32,141 bases of DNA from Verrucomicrobiaceae bacterium (GCA_947466075.1 CANIBP010000064.1:1-32141); one strand, 5' to 3'; positions 1-7,582 are shown, numbered from the stretch's first letter. The notes: generated by a model not told the origin, from the letters alone. A program made the numbers and translations.

Positions 1-97
1 CGATGCGCGTGGCGATGGCGTCGATTTCAGCGAGGTAGTTGGTCGTCCAGTTCACGAGGGCCTGGGCGCTGTCAGGGATGTAGTCTTTGCGTGGCAT
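1..97 (-). CDS. 5' part of a second copy of the MPRKDYIP hypothetical gene (runs off left edge)
   Basis: The ATG is at 97 and the frame is still open at base 1, giving 32 residues that are identical to the N-terminus of the complete gene at 3201-3821. The DNA of 1-139 is identical to 3725-3863, so the copy includes the upstream spacer. As in the complete copy, it starts 13 bases after the stop codon of the preceding ORF (113-111), which suggests the same two-gene transcription unit. Function is unknown. Whether the rest of the gene is intact cannot be seen. Confidence 0.7.
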   Translation of the reverse strand, partial: MPRKDYIPDSAQALVNWTTNYLAEIDAIATRI

Positions 98-236
98 GGT
101 GGTGGTTGGGTTAAAAAGTAGTGCTGTGCTTCAGCTCGCCTTCTGGCGAGAATTCCGTGCTGATCCATGGGTTCCGTGGGCAGAAATGGGCAGAAATCCG
201 GCGGGAAAAGGTTCCGGCCTTGAAAACACTCGCCCC
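1..236 (-). repeat. Cassette copy A (direct repeat of 3725-3953)
   Basis: Bases 1-139 match 3725-3863 exactly. Bases 140-236 match 3864-3953 with substitutions, one 3-base indel and a 10-base tandem duplication. Similarity stops at about 236/3953 in the run cgcccc. The differences between copies keep the reading frame of the upstream gene's tail (NPWISTEFSPEGELKHSTTF here, NPHIITEFSPAGSELKHSTTF in copy B), which is what protein-level constraint would leave. Confidence 0.9.
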
Positions 237-497
237 GTTGTTCAGCGTCATCACCCACCGGCGGTGAAGCGGCACCAAATCCAGCTCCTTCACCGAAGGA
301 CCACCCGCCATCAGGAAAGCATGCCCACCACGATATAAGCCCTCAATTGACAGCGCTGCACCTGCCCTGGTGTAAAACAAAGGCACATGTTCACGAGGCG
401 CACGCACAGGCACATCACTCTGCTCACGCCACACAGGTGAATGCAAGGCCACTTGATCAGGCCGGTCTTTCATCAAAGAAGTAACACGACTCATCAA
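111..497 (-). CDS. Chimeric ORF: N-terminus of an unknown protein fused to the C-terminal tail of the cassette gene
   Basis: This 128-residue ORF has two parts. About 86 residues from the ATG at 497 (start MMSRVTSLMK, containing FLMAGGPSVKELDLVP and WVMTLNNGA) are unique in the window. The GGPSxxxL...LNNG pattern recalls DUF115/MptE-like proteins, but that is only a resemblance. From about base 236 down, the DNA is a diverged copy of 3725-3953, the 3' end of the gene at 3835-4343. A 10-base tandem duplication (gggcagaaat, about 178-197) lies inside this part; it shifts the frame so that the ORF ends in the tail STEFSPEGELKHSTTF at the original stop (113-111). It is therefore either a recombination by-product or a new chimeric gene. 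An alternative start is the second Met at 494. Confidence 0.5.
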   Translation of the reverse strand: MMSRVTSLMKDRPDQVALHSPVWREQSDVPVRAPREHVPLFYTRAGAALSIEGLYRGGHAFLMAGGPSVKELDLVPLHRRWVMTLNNGASVFKAGTFSRRISAHFCPRNPWISTEFSPEGELKHSTTF

Positions 498-601
498 TTT
501 ATTTTCCTTCTCAAGTACCGCAATTTCATGGAATCAGTTTCACCGGACTATAATCTATAAAAAGCCCTTGTATGAGGACTACGGACTTTGCCAAGCGTAT
601 A

Positions 602-1309
602 TTACCAACGCCAGAACTGCCACCAATGGTAGCGGATTTTACGCCCCAGGAGATCATGTGGATTCTCGGAGAACTTGAACCACTCCTTATTAATATCCAA
701 ATCGGTTCCGATGATCCTCGGGCGATTAGAATAGACTTTCTCCACATAAACCAAGATGGTGGTGTCGTTCTCCATGACGCGCAGCGTTCGTTCCCAGAGA
801 TACCTTTCGTGCGCCTGCCACCCTCTGTAGCTCCTGGTAACACCAATCTTCACCTCCACAGGCACATGACGCATGACATGCCATCCCTTCGTCGCTGGCT
901 CTGCTCTCCACACGTCGGCTGCAAGGCCAAGCATCTGGCGTGTCCACAGTGTCGGCGATTGGTTTGTAACAGCCTTGCGGGAAACTCGTAGCAGCCAGTA
1001 GTACTCGGTTTGCAGCGTTTCGAAAGGAACGGACGTTGAATACTTTTGTGCGATGAAGTCAATTCCGCCTCCAAGTAAACGGCGGCCACTGTACGCTTTG
1101 GCTTGCTCGGGTTTCACCAAGTGAGACCGCGAAAAAATAACCCGGTCCCATTCCAAAGCGTTTTGCGATGCCTCAGTGGGTATTCGTGAAGTGGTGGCAT
1201 GTGGTTTTGTCAGTGCCGAGACAATCTCCATGTTGGCCTGATCTTGGCCAGATGCGAGTGATGTGAGCAGAACACCAGCAAACAAAGTTTGGAAAACACA
1301 CTGTTTCAT
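602..1309 (-). CDS. Hypothetical secreted protein with Trp-rich C-terminus
   Basis: The 235-residue product starts with a Sec-type signal peptide (MKQCVFQTLFAGVLLTSLASG, cleavage expected near residue 21-23), so it should be exported. No family is recognised. The mature part is basic and rich in Trp and Tyr, with an EYYWLLRVSRK stretch near the middle and the unusual ending HWWQFWRW. The gene starts 18 bases after the stop of the 593-residue low-complexity protein upstream (1328), so the two are probably co-transcribed, and both end in aromatic residues. No Shine-Dalgarno is visible. The DNA is AT-richer than regions to the right. The function is not assignable from sequence alone. Confidence 0.65.
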   Translation of the reverse strand: MKQCVFQTLFAGVLLTSLASGQDQANMEIVSALTKPHATTSRIPTEASQNALEWDRVIFSRSHLVKPEQAKAYSGRRLLGGGIDFIAQKYSTSVPFETLQTEYYWLLRVSRKAVTNQSPTLWTRQMLGLAADVWRAEPATKGWHVMRHVPVEVKIGVTRSYRGWQAHERYLWERTLRVMENDTTILVYVEKVYSNRPRIIGTDLDINKEWFKFSENPHDLLGRKIRYHWWQFWRW

Positions 1310-1327
1310 GATCTGATTTACGATTTG

Positions 1328-3109
1328 TTACCACCATTCAAAAACCTCGGGATCGACCCCTGCTGCGGCCTTGACGAAAGTATTCAAGACCGCTTGGGCT
1401 GAGGCAAAGTTTCTTCCAACGCTGGGCGCGTAGTAGCCTCCCCCGGGAACCTTGAGCACCGCCTCATATAGGTTGATCGCGCGACCATACGCTCTCCGCT
1501 TTTGTCGTTGACTAGCTGTGGCGTAGGTTGCTGGAGTGAGAGTATAATTACCGTCTAAAAGACCATGATCGCCAGCTTGGTGTGGTTGTCCCATATCACG
1601 TTCCACAGCAGTTTTATTTGCGCGTGCATATAATACTTTCACTTCACTTCCTGGCTTGCCGATCATATCCAGGCAAATCTTCATGAATCGACATATTGTT
1701 TGACAGTCTGCGCTCGAACCATTCGCCAGAAACCAGATATTGGAAAGCACGCCTCTCCCAAACTGAGGATTTAGCCGGTCAAACAGACGGTCTGCGGCAG
1801 TGGTAATATCAAACGCATCATTGCCCACCACATCACGAAGCCATTGCAACCGGCCTTCGGTTCGGTGTTCAGGGTTGTCCGCTGGCTCCACGACAGGCAA
1901 AGTATATACTTTTTTCCACCAGAATATTCTTCTTAAAAATTCCGAGCCTCGCACCACCCACTCCAGATTCGGTTCAAGGATGTGGAAGCCTTCAGGCAAC
2001 GACGACGACGACGTAATCTGGAGCTGGTTTGTCCCACCCACGAGCGAGGTCTCCTGCTCGTAGTCAAATCCATCTCCTCCTTGTGCTTCGACTGTGCATT
2101 GGAAGCTCGGCGTGTCAGCGGGTTGCACGTCGAGCTTTAGATCGACCGAAGTCGGCACGCCTGGTTCGTTAACAAACGAGTCATTTTTGCTTTCGCTATA
2201 CTCAGGACTTTCGATGAGGGAAGCGCTGTTGAGAAGCGAGCCTCGATAAAGATTCCGTTGCGCTGATGTAAACGCAATCTCCTTAAACTCGATGGATGGC
2301 AGGTAAATATCTATCTCGTCTGTGGCATAGTTATCTTGCGCATCAGTCACCTCGATTTTGATTGTTCCTTTTTGCCCCTGCGCACTTTCGGGGAACGTGA
2401 TATCAATTGATGGAGGCGCAGACTCTTCATCAGTCTGCTGTTGAGTTGCGTCTTCCGGTTCTGCTTGCAGCGCTGTGTTGAAATCCCATTCTAGGGTGTA
2501 TGGCGGGTGCCCTCCGTGGGCCTTTGCTTGGAACGTGATGACTCCCGGCGCTGCAACCGTGCCATTCTCCGGCGCCTCTATCTCAACTGTCAACTCGGGT
2601 GTGGAGCTGCTCGAACTCGATGATGACGAACTGCTGGAACTCGATGATGACGAACTGCTGGAACTTGATGAGGATGACTTATTTGAGCTTAAACTGCTCT
2701 GAGAAGATTCACTGCTGTACTTTGTTTCAGAGCTAGCCGAGGACGGGTCACTCTGACTTGAGGAGTCTGAATATCCATCAGAGTAGCCATCGGACTGGCC
2801 GTCCGAATACCCATCAGATTGTCCATCGGAGTAGCCGTCGGACTGGCCATCGGAATACCCGTCAGATTGCCCATCGGAGTAGCCGTCGGACTGTCCATCG
2901 GACAAGCCATCGGAATACCCGTCAGACTGCCCATCGGAGTAGCCGTCGGACTGGCCGTCCGAATACCCGTCAGACTGTCCATCGGAGTAACCGTCGGACT
3001 GGCCGTCCGAATACCCATCAGATTGTCCATCGGACAAGCCATCGGAGTAGCCGTCAGACTGGCCGTCTGAGTATCCATCAGACATTGGATCGCTGTTTTC
3101 AGAAGACAT
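1328..3109 (-). CDS. Low-complexity SDGx-repeat / poly-Ser protein with PKD-like and possible transglutaminase-like domains
   Basis: A 593-residue product is predicted from the ATG at 3109. The frame stays open further upstream to 3574, but that would overlap the gene at 3201-3821, so the internal start was chosen. Layout: residues 10-113 are 26 tandem tetrapeptides SDGx (x = Tyr, Gln or Leu); about 114-144 is Ser-rich; 145-169 is 25 consecutive serines; about 170-275 is a PKD/Ig-like beta-sandwich (PPYTLEWDFN, IKIEVTDAQDN); a middle beta-rich part follows; the C-terminal third carries SSADCQTICRFMKICLDMIG, in which Cys469 sits as the catalytic Cys does in transglutaminase-like folds. A clear downstream His-Asp pair was not found, so that call is weak. 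No signal peptide is present, which is odd for such a modular, linker-rich protein. It ends VFEWW. Confidence 0.75.
   Translation of the reverse strand: MSSENSDPMSDGYSDGQSDGYSDGLSDGQSDGYSDGQSDGYSDGQSDGYSDGQSDGYSDGQSDGYSDGLSDGQSDGYSDGQSDGYSDGQSDGYSDGQSDGYSDGQSDGYSDGYSDSSSQSDPSSASSETKYSSESSQSSLSSNKSSSSSSSSSSSSSSSSSSSSSSSSSTPELTVEIEAPENGTVAAPGVITFQAKAHGGHPPYTLEWDFNTALQAEPEDATQQQTDEESAPPSIDITFPESAQGQKGTIKIEVTDAQDNYATDEIDIYLPSIEFKEIAFTSAQRNLYRGSLLNSASLIESPEYSESKNDSFVNEPGVPTSVDLKLDVQPADTPSFQCTVEAQGGDGFDYEQETSLVGGTNQLQITSSSSLPEGFHILEPNLEWVVRGSEFLRRIFWWKKVYTLPVVEPADNPEHRTEGRLQWLRDVVGNDAFDITTAADRLFDRLNPQFGRGVLSNIWFLANGSSADCQTICRFMKICLDMIGKPGSEVKVLYARANKTAVERDMGQPHQAGDHGLLDGNYTLTPATYATASQRQKRRAYGRAINLYEAVLKVPGGGYYAPSVGRNFASAQAVLNTFVKAAAGVDPEVFEWW
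2603..2677 (-). repeat. 25-codon poly-serine tract with a 24-base internal period
   Basis: Twenty-five consecutive Ser codons use five of the six serine codons (TCA, TCC, TCG, AGT, AGC). On the plus strand, a 24-base word of the form gctggaactcgatgatgacgaact recurs. Serine encoded by both codon families means the run cannot come from expansion of a single triplet. Confidence 0.9.
2771..3082 (-). repeat. Array of 26 twelve-base units encoding SDGx
   Basis: The units read Ser-Asp-Gly-(Tyr/Gln/Leu), mostly in alternating pairs SDGY-SDGQ, with SDGL inserted twice. Bases vary at synonymous positions (for example gtccatcgg versus gtcgga variants), while the peptide is nearly constant. This suggests that old slipped-strand expansion has been held by selection on the protein. 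It lies inside the gene at 1328-3109. Confidence 0.9.
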
Positions 3110-3200
3110 GATTGGAGGCAAGGCTGAAGTGAATCGTTTTTTTCGGTGTTTGCGATGGACAGTATTGCAACGACGGCTGTTTGAAGGCGCTCCGAGGTTG

Positions 3201-3821
3201 CTAGGGCCGAAATATGGCGCTGACGATGTCGCTGGGCTGGCCGATCTCGTCGTCACCGAGGACGCCGATGGCCTGATACTCACGTTCTTCGGGCTGACCG
3301 GGGGTGACGGGCGGCGTGGTGTCGTCAAAGGGGAAGCGAGAGCGCTTGGCGGCCAGCAGCTTGAAGACGGTCTGGCCTTTGATGCGGCTGTAGAGGTTGA
3401 TGGCGTCAGCGCCGTTTTTCTTGGCGGTGAGTTCCACACGGCCCGGCTTCGAGACAGCGGTGAGCGGAGGCTTGCAGCCATCAGGATCAAACTCGCCGCT
3501 GGCGGTGAGCACATTGAGCGTACGACCGTCGCCATCCGTGAAACCACGGGTGGATTTGAGGTTATTCGTGTCACGGCGGATTTCCGGAACCTCGCCCCCT
3601 TTCAACTGTTCCAATTGCCCGGTGGCGATGTCGAGGTCGTTCTGCTTGTCGAGCACCGCCTGCGCGGCATTCTTCAAGGTGGTGAGGCGGGCTTTCAGGG
3701 CTGTGACCTGCGCCGCCGACCAGCCGATGCGCGTGGCGATGGCGTCGATTTCAGCGAGGTAGTTGGTCGTCCAGTTCACGAGGGCCTGGGCGCTGTCAGG
3801 GATGTAGTCTTTGCGTGGCAT
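3201..3821 (-). CDS. Hypothetical protein, MPRKDYIP family (helical N-terminus, beta-rich C-terminus)
   Basis: The product has 206 residues, no signal peptide and no membrane segment. Residues about 1-75 look helical (ALKARLTTLKNAAQAVLDKQ); the second half is beta-rich, with a Fn3-like look (GRVELTAKKNGADAINLYSR, EREYQAIGVLGDDEIGQPSD). I recall similar proteins of about 200 residues annotated only as hypothetical in Verrucomicrobia and other phyla, sometimes in several copies per genome. That is memory, not a search. The ATG at 3821 lies 13 bases after the stop of the frameshifted gene upstream, and the same spacing is kept in the second copy at the window's left edge. The next gene in the same direction starts 91 bases downstream. 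Function is unknown. Confidence 0.8.
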   Translation of the reverse strand: MPRKDYIPDSAQALVNWTTNYLAEIDAIATRIGWSAAQVTALKARLTTLKNAAQAVLDKQNDLDIATGQLEQLKGGEVPEIRRDTNNLKSTRGFTDGDGRTLNVLTASGEFDPDGCKPPLTAVSKPGRVELTAKKNGADAINLYSRIKGQTVFKLLAAKRSRFPFDDTTPPVTPGQPEEREYQAIGVLGDDEIGQPSDIVSAIFRP

Positions 3822-3953
3822 GGTGGTGGTTGGGTTAAAAAGTAGTGCTGTGCTTCAGCTCGCTGCCTGCTGGAGAAAATTCCGTAATGATATGTGGATT
3901 CCGTGGGCAGAAATCCGGCGGGAAAAGGTTCCGGCCTGGAAAACACCCGCCCC
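3725..3953 (-). repeat. Cassette copy B (direct repeat of 1-236)
   Basis: This is the partner of 1-236. It covers the 3' end of the Gly-rich gene (stop 3837-3835), the 13-base spacer and the first 32 codons of the MPRKDYIP gene. The last 139 bases are identical to copy A, while the part in the upstream gene has diverged. Confidence 0.9.
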
Positions 3954-4343
3954 GCCGCCTATTCTGCCTCCCCGTCAGCGGCGGAACCGGTGGTAATGCG
4001 ACCGAAACTTCCCCGGTCGCCCAAACACGGATGAGAACGCCATCCGAACCCGTGATGCTGACACAGGAACCGGTTCCTCCATGACCGGAATCCGTGAAAG
4101 CAGCAGCGGAACTTCCCTGTCAGCTAGGGAACTCGTTATTGGCAGCGCGGAACCAGTGATGTTGATGGTGGCACCTTCCCGAACGGCGAAAAAACCGGTT
4201 CCGCTAAAAGCCGCAACACCCCCGGAACCATTCTCACCTGAACTACTGGCAGAAAAACAGGTGGCACCAGGCTTACCGCCTTGATTTCCCGCCCTTGCGG
4301 CAGGCAATGCGAACAAGTGAATCGTTGGAGAAACAGTGCTCAT
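3835..4343 (-). pseudogene. Gly-rich beta-repeat protein gene with a -1 frameshift
   Basis: Frame 1 starts at ATG 4343 (MSTVSPTIHLFALPAARAGN) and runs through GTGFFAVREGATINITGSALP. Around 4125-4145 the sensible reading moves to the -1 frame. It then continues AAAFTDSGHGGTGSCVSITG, SDGVLIRVWATGEVSVALPP and on to the tail PPDFCPRNPHIITEFSPAGS-ELKHSTTF, stopping at 3837-3835. The two halves resemble each other (GTGFF..REGATINITG versus GTGSCVSITGSDGVLIRVW), as in a beta-repeat or fibre-like protein of about 169 residues. The tail matches the diverged copy at 111-236 with frame-preserving changes, supporting the second frame as coding. Left in frame 1, the ORF would end at 3975 with an unrelated Arg-rich tail. 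Either the gene is broken or a -1 frameshift is used. Function is unknown. Confidence 0.6.
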
Positions 4344-4775
4344 GATTTTCCCGAATTTCCAATGAGATTACCGCAAATGCGGATTGGAAATCAATACCCA
4401 TCACTATCAGCATAAGCATGAAGCTTAAGTTGCATTAAACCAAGCGCTTGATTTTCAAAAGCCAAAACACTTTGGGAAAAAATTTACGCCCTAGGCATGG
4501 AGACGGCGTTCCCGCATGTGGCGAAGACGTGATGGAGTGCAAGCGGAGCCAGAAAACACGCGCCGTGGCCCACAAGACGCTCAATCGTGTGCGTGAAGCC
4601 GTGGGGCTGGGGTGAGCAAGCCAGCCGTAGGTTGGGTGTGTGCTACGCCGAGTACTTTCGCCATGATCCTGGCTGACACCGCAGCACCGCCCGACTGTTT
4701 GCGCATGACATGGCCTTTGCGCGATCACCAAACAGACGGGCGGGCTATCGCCACACCCGCCCTACGTTCCGTGCC
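4344..4775. other. Gene-poor interval with a possible gene remnant
   Basis: No convincing start-to-stop gene is present. On the plus strand, one frame is open from a TAA at 4436-4438 to a TGA at 4613-4615, with no ATG, and ends in a natural-looking basic sequence (SQKTRAVAHKTLNRVREAVG then LG and stop). It could be the 3' remnant of a lost gene, but I do not recognise it. The right half contains a palindromic element (see 4626-4766). The interval separates the accessory block from RNase R. Confidence 0.4.
4626..4766. repeat. Small element with imperfect terminal inverted repeats and an internal hairpin
   Basis: Ends: cgtaggttgggtgtg (4626-4640) and cacacccgccctacg (4752-4766) are inverted copies with 13 of 15 positions matching. 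Inside, cccgactgtttg (4690-4701) pairs with caaacagacggg (4729-4740) with one mismatch. A further 7-base stem, gggcggg (4738-4744) with cccgccc (4756-4762), is mutually exclusive with it. The size (141 bp) and layout suit a MITE- or REP-like element. It lies just beyond the 3' end of RNase R and could also act as a terminator, although no T-run follows on the minus strand. Confidence 0.45.
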
Positions 4776-7001
4776 TCACGACTTCCGCCGCTTCTGCGCC
4801 TGCTTGTGCCCGTGGCCCGGCTTGCGCGGAGCAGGTGCCGGACGGGATTCACGATGGGGCGGGCCGCGGCGTTCCGGCCGCTCCGAGCGATCCTGGCGTG
4901 TCGGCCGGTCGCGTGAGGGCACGAGCATGAAATCCACCTGCTTCTTGAAGCTGTCCACCTTGTAGATCTGCACGACGACATTATCACCGAGGCGGATGAT
5001 TTTCCGCGTGTGACGGCCTGTAAGTTGACGGGTGGCGGGATCGAAGATGAAGAAATCATCCGGTATCGCGGAGAGTGGTACGACGCCGCTGAGGCCGAGA
5101 TCCGGCACATCGACGAAGAAGCCGAAGTTGCGCACGTCGGTGACCAGCGCGGCATAGGGCTGCGGTTTTTTCGAGACGAGCTGGGCCTTGAGATAGGCGT
5201 AGAGCTTCACCTCCTTGCTGTCGCGTTCAGCGTCGGAGGAGTTCTTTTCCGTGGTGCTGATGTGATCGGCGATCTGCTTCGCGATGCCCACCTGAAGCTC
5301 CACCTTGTCGAACAACGAGCGATGCACGACGAGATCGGCGTAACGGCGGATCGGCGAGGTAAAGTGCGTGTACATTGTCTTCGCGAGACCGTAATGGCCG
5401 AGCGGCTCCACGGCGTAACGCGCACGCATCAGAGAGCGCAGAAAGCCGATCTTCAACGCGGGACCAATCGGCAGTGTGCCGAGTTTGCTGAGCAGTTTCT
5501 GCACCTCGGGGCGATGATTCAAGTTCCCGCACGGCACCCGATGGCTCAGCACGTCTTCACGATAATCATTGAGCCGTTTTTCCTTCGGTGATTCGTGAAC
5601 GCGATACACGGAAGGCCGGTTGAGACCCATGAGACGTCCTGCGACGGCCTCATTGGCCAGCAGCATGAATTCCTCGATCAACTGATGCGACACATCGTTC
5701 TCAATGCGTTCGATACGCAGCACCTTGCCCTGCTCATCGAGCCGGATCTTGTTCTCCGGGAAGTCGAGATCGAGGGAGCCGTTCTTGAAGCGGTGATGCC
5801 GCACCTTCTGCGCCATGGCATGCGCATCATGCAGCATCTGCTCCGTCTCGTTCGCTGGCGGCACCTGGATGGCGGCAAACGCCTCCTTGTAGGTGAAACG
5901 GCGTTTCGAGCGGATCACGGCGGCATAAAACTTTGAGCTGACGACCTTGCCGTCCTTCGACAGCACGAACTCCACGCACTTCGTCAAACGATCCACGTTT
6001 GGCTTCAGCGAGCACAACTCATTGCTCAGCGCCTCCGGCAGCATCGGGATCACGCGATCCACGAGGTAGGTCGAATTGCCGCGCTTCTTGGCTTCGATAT
6101 CCAACGCGCTGCCCGGCAGCACGTAATGCGAAACATCGGCGATGTGAACCCACAACTGCCACTGATCGCCCTGCTTTTGAATGCAGATCGCATCATCAAA
6201 GTCCTTCGCGTCATCGGGATCAATCGTGATGACGTTGTGCGAGCGGCAATCGACGCGGTTGGCGCATTCCTGGGCGCTCGGCTGGTTATCGGGCCGCGAT
6301 TTGGCAATCGTTTGCGCCTCATGCAGCACGTTCCTCGGAAAATGCAGCGGCAGGTCGTAATGACGCAGCACGGAGAGCATATCGACACCCTCTTCATCCG
6401 GCGGGCCGAGCACTTCGATGATCTCGCCCTCCGGTGCCGTCTGCTTCGACTCCCACTGGGTGATTTCCACGACCACCTTGTCCCCCACGTTCGGCTTGCG
6501 GCCCACGTCACGTGGTTCAGACACATAGATCGCCCCCGGCAGCCGCGGATCATCCGGCGTGACGTGCAGGAACTGCTTCGAACGTTGCAAGGTGCCGACA
6601 AACTGCGTGCGCTTGCGCTCCAGCACGCGCACCACGCTGCCGCTCTTGTCCTGCTGACCCGGCTTCACATCGAGACGCACCAGGACGCGATCCCCATGCA
6701 TGGCGGTGCCCGTGTTGTTGTCCGAGATGCTGATCTCCGTGATGCCCGCCTCATCCGGCTGCACAAAGCCACGGCCACCGCGTGTGATTTGGATCACACC
6801 GGGAACTAAATCCGCCTCCTTGGCCACGATGTAACGATTGCCCTTCGTGCGGACGATTTTTCCCTGTTTCTCCAGGCTTTTGAGCAGGCTTTGCAGCACC
6901 TGCTGTTGATTGGGTTTCATACCCAGTTGTGAGAGAAGCTCAGGCACATTCGAGGGGATATAGTCCTCACTGCCTAGCAGCTTCAGTAGTTTCATTTCCA
7001 T
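4776..7001 (-). CDS. rnr: Ribonuclease R (3'-5' exoribonuclease, RNB family)
   Basis: The 741-residue product has the full RNase R/VacB layout: an N-terminal winged-helix-like part (1-60), cold-shock-type RNA-binding region (about 65-230) with RGGRGFVQPDE, catalytic RNB domain (about 250-590), S1 domain (about 610-695) and a basic Arg/Pro/Lys-rich tail. The metal-binding aspartates are visible in ITIDPDDAKDFDDA (about residues 254-268), and the active-site arginine region in HFTSPIRRYADLVVHR. The family degrades structured RNA processively in the cytoplasm. The gene starts 41 bases after the YkgJ-family gene and probably belongs to the same transcript. A second in-frame ATG at 6995 has a weak AGGA five bases upstream and may be the true start. 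Confidence 0.96.
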   Translation of the reverse strand: MEMKLLKLLGSEDYIPSNVPELLSQLGMKPNQQQVLQSLLKSLEKQGKIVRTKGNRYIVAKEADLVPGVIQITRGGRGFVQPDEAGITEISISDNNTGTAMHGDRVLVRLDVKPGQQDKSGSVVRVLERKRTQFVGTLQRSKQFLHVTPDDPRLPGAIYVSEPRDVGRKPNVGDKVVVEITQWESKQTAPEGEIIEVLGPPDEEGVDMLSVLRHYDLPLHFPRNVLHEAQTIAKSRPDNQPSAQECANRVDCRSHNVITIDPDDAKDFDDAICIQKQGDQWQLWVHIADVSHYVLPGSALDIEAKKRGNSTYLVDRVIPMLPEALSNELCSLKPNVDRLTKCVEFVLSKDGKVVSSKFYAAVIRSKRRFTYKEAFAAIQVPPANETEQMLHDAHAMAQKVRHHRFKNGSLDLDFPENKIRLDEQGKVLRIERIENDVSHQLIEEFMLLANEAVAGRLMGLNRPSVYRVHESPKEKRLNDYREDVLSHRVPCGNLNHRPEVQKLLSKLGTLPIGPALKIGFLRSLMRARYAVEPLGHYGLAKTMYTHFTSPIRRYADLVVHRSLFDKVELQVGIAKQIADHISTTEKNSSDAERDSKEVKLYAYLKAQLVSKKPQPYAALVTDVRNFGFFVDVPDLGLSGVVPLSAIPDDFFIFDPATRQLTGRHTRKIIRLGDNVVVQIYKVDSFKKQVDFMLVPSRDRPTRQDRSERPERRGPPHRESRPAPAPRKPGHGHKQAQKRRKS

Positions 7002-7042
7002 CCTGCATCATGGCACCAAAGCCGCAAAAGACGAATCATTCG

Positions 7043-7582
7043 TCAAGGTGTGCCCGGTGGTGGTCGAAACTCACGGTTCAATTGCAGCTTCAGTTTTCGC
7101 ATCGTCACTTCCAAATTCTCACGCACCGCCGCCATCTCAGGCTCTAGCGTTGCATTGATCGGCGTTGACATCACACGCTCGAACCGCTCTTGCAAAGACT
7201 GCCCATCCTCGCGCAATCCGCATTGTTCGATCAAACTTCGCACCTGCTCAACCAGTTCGCGTGTCTCGACGATCATGGCCATTGCCTCCGCCTCCGGAGC
7301 ATCGCCAGACTCCACCCGTATGAGCTGCTGGCAGTGGAACAAGCGGCAGCGCGTCGGCCTTTTCTCATAAACCGTGCATTTCATTCCTTTGAGCGCAGAA
7401 CACGGCTGCTCCATGAAAAACTCACCCTCGCGGCAGCGAACCTTCAACCCCAGCTTTCCAAGCTCCGCCGGTGAATCCCCCGGCTGCATGCGTACGATCT
7501 GAAACATCGTCCCATCGCAGCACATGCCGCACGTGGTGCATAGGCGCGATGCCGCAGCGATGTTTTCTTCGGGGGACATCAT
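7043..7582 (-). CDS. YkgJ-family cysteine-cluster protein (UPF0153)
   Basis: The 179-residue product has the family signature CTTCGMCCDGTMF at Cys15, 18, 21 and 22, followed by further cysteines in CREGEFFMEQPC and in CTVYEKRPTRCRLFHC. This family (Pfam CxxCxxCC) is proposed to bind zinc or an iron-sulfur cluster; its biochemical role is not settled. The C-terminal third is helical and charged. The start codon overlaps the stop of the glycosyltransferase gene by one base (TGATG at 7584-7580), so translation is probably coupled. A second Met immediately follows and could serve instead. Confidence 0.88.
   Translation of the reverse strand: MMSPEENIAAASRLCTTCGMCCDGTMFQIVRMQPGDSPAELGKLGLKVRCREGEFFMEQPCSALKGMKCTVYEKRPTRCRLFHCQQLIRVESGDAPEAEAMAMIVETRELVEQVRSLIEQCGLREDGQSLQERFERVMSTPINATLEPEMAAVRENLEVTMRKLKLQLNREFRPPPGTP

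Noticed and set aside
2771..3082. Possible CRISPR array
   Set aside because: The units are 12 bases with no spacers, lie inside a coding frame, and have no cas genes nearby.
2689..3111. Several long ORFs on both strands across the 12-base repeat
   Set aside because: They are translations of the same repeat in other frames. Only the SDGx frame is linked to non-repetitive domains.
3110..3574. Extended N-terminus (155 residues) for the SDGx-repeat protein
   Set aside because: The extension overlaps the MPRKDYIP gene on the same strand in another frame and has an Arg/Ser/Pro-rich, out-of-frame composition. The ATG at 3109 falls just after that gene ends.
4435..4731. 98-residue minus-strand ORF
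   Set aside because: The composition is Arg/Ser/His-rich without any motif, and it runs through the palindromic element. It is probably non-coding.
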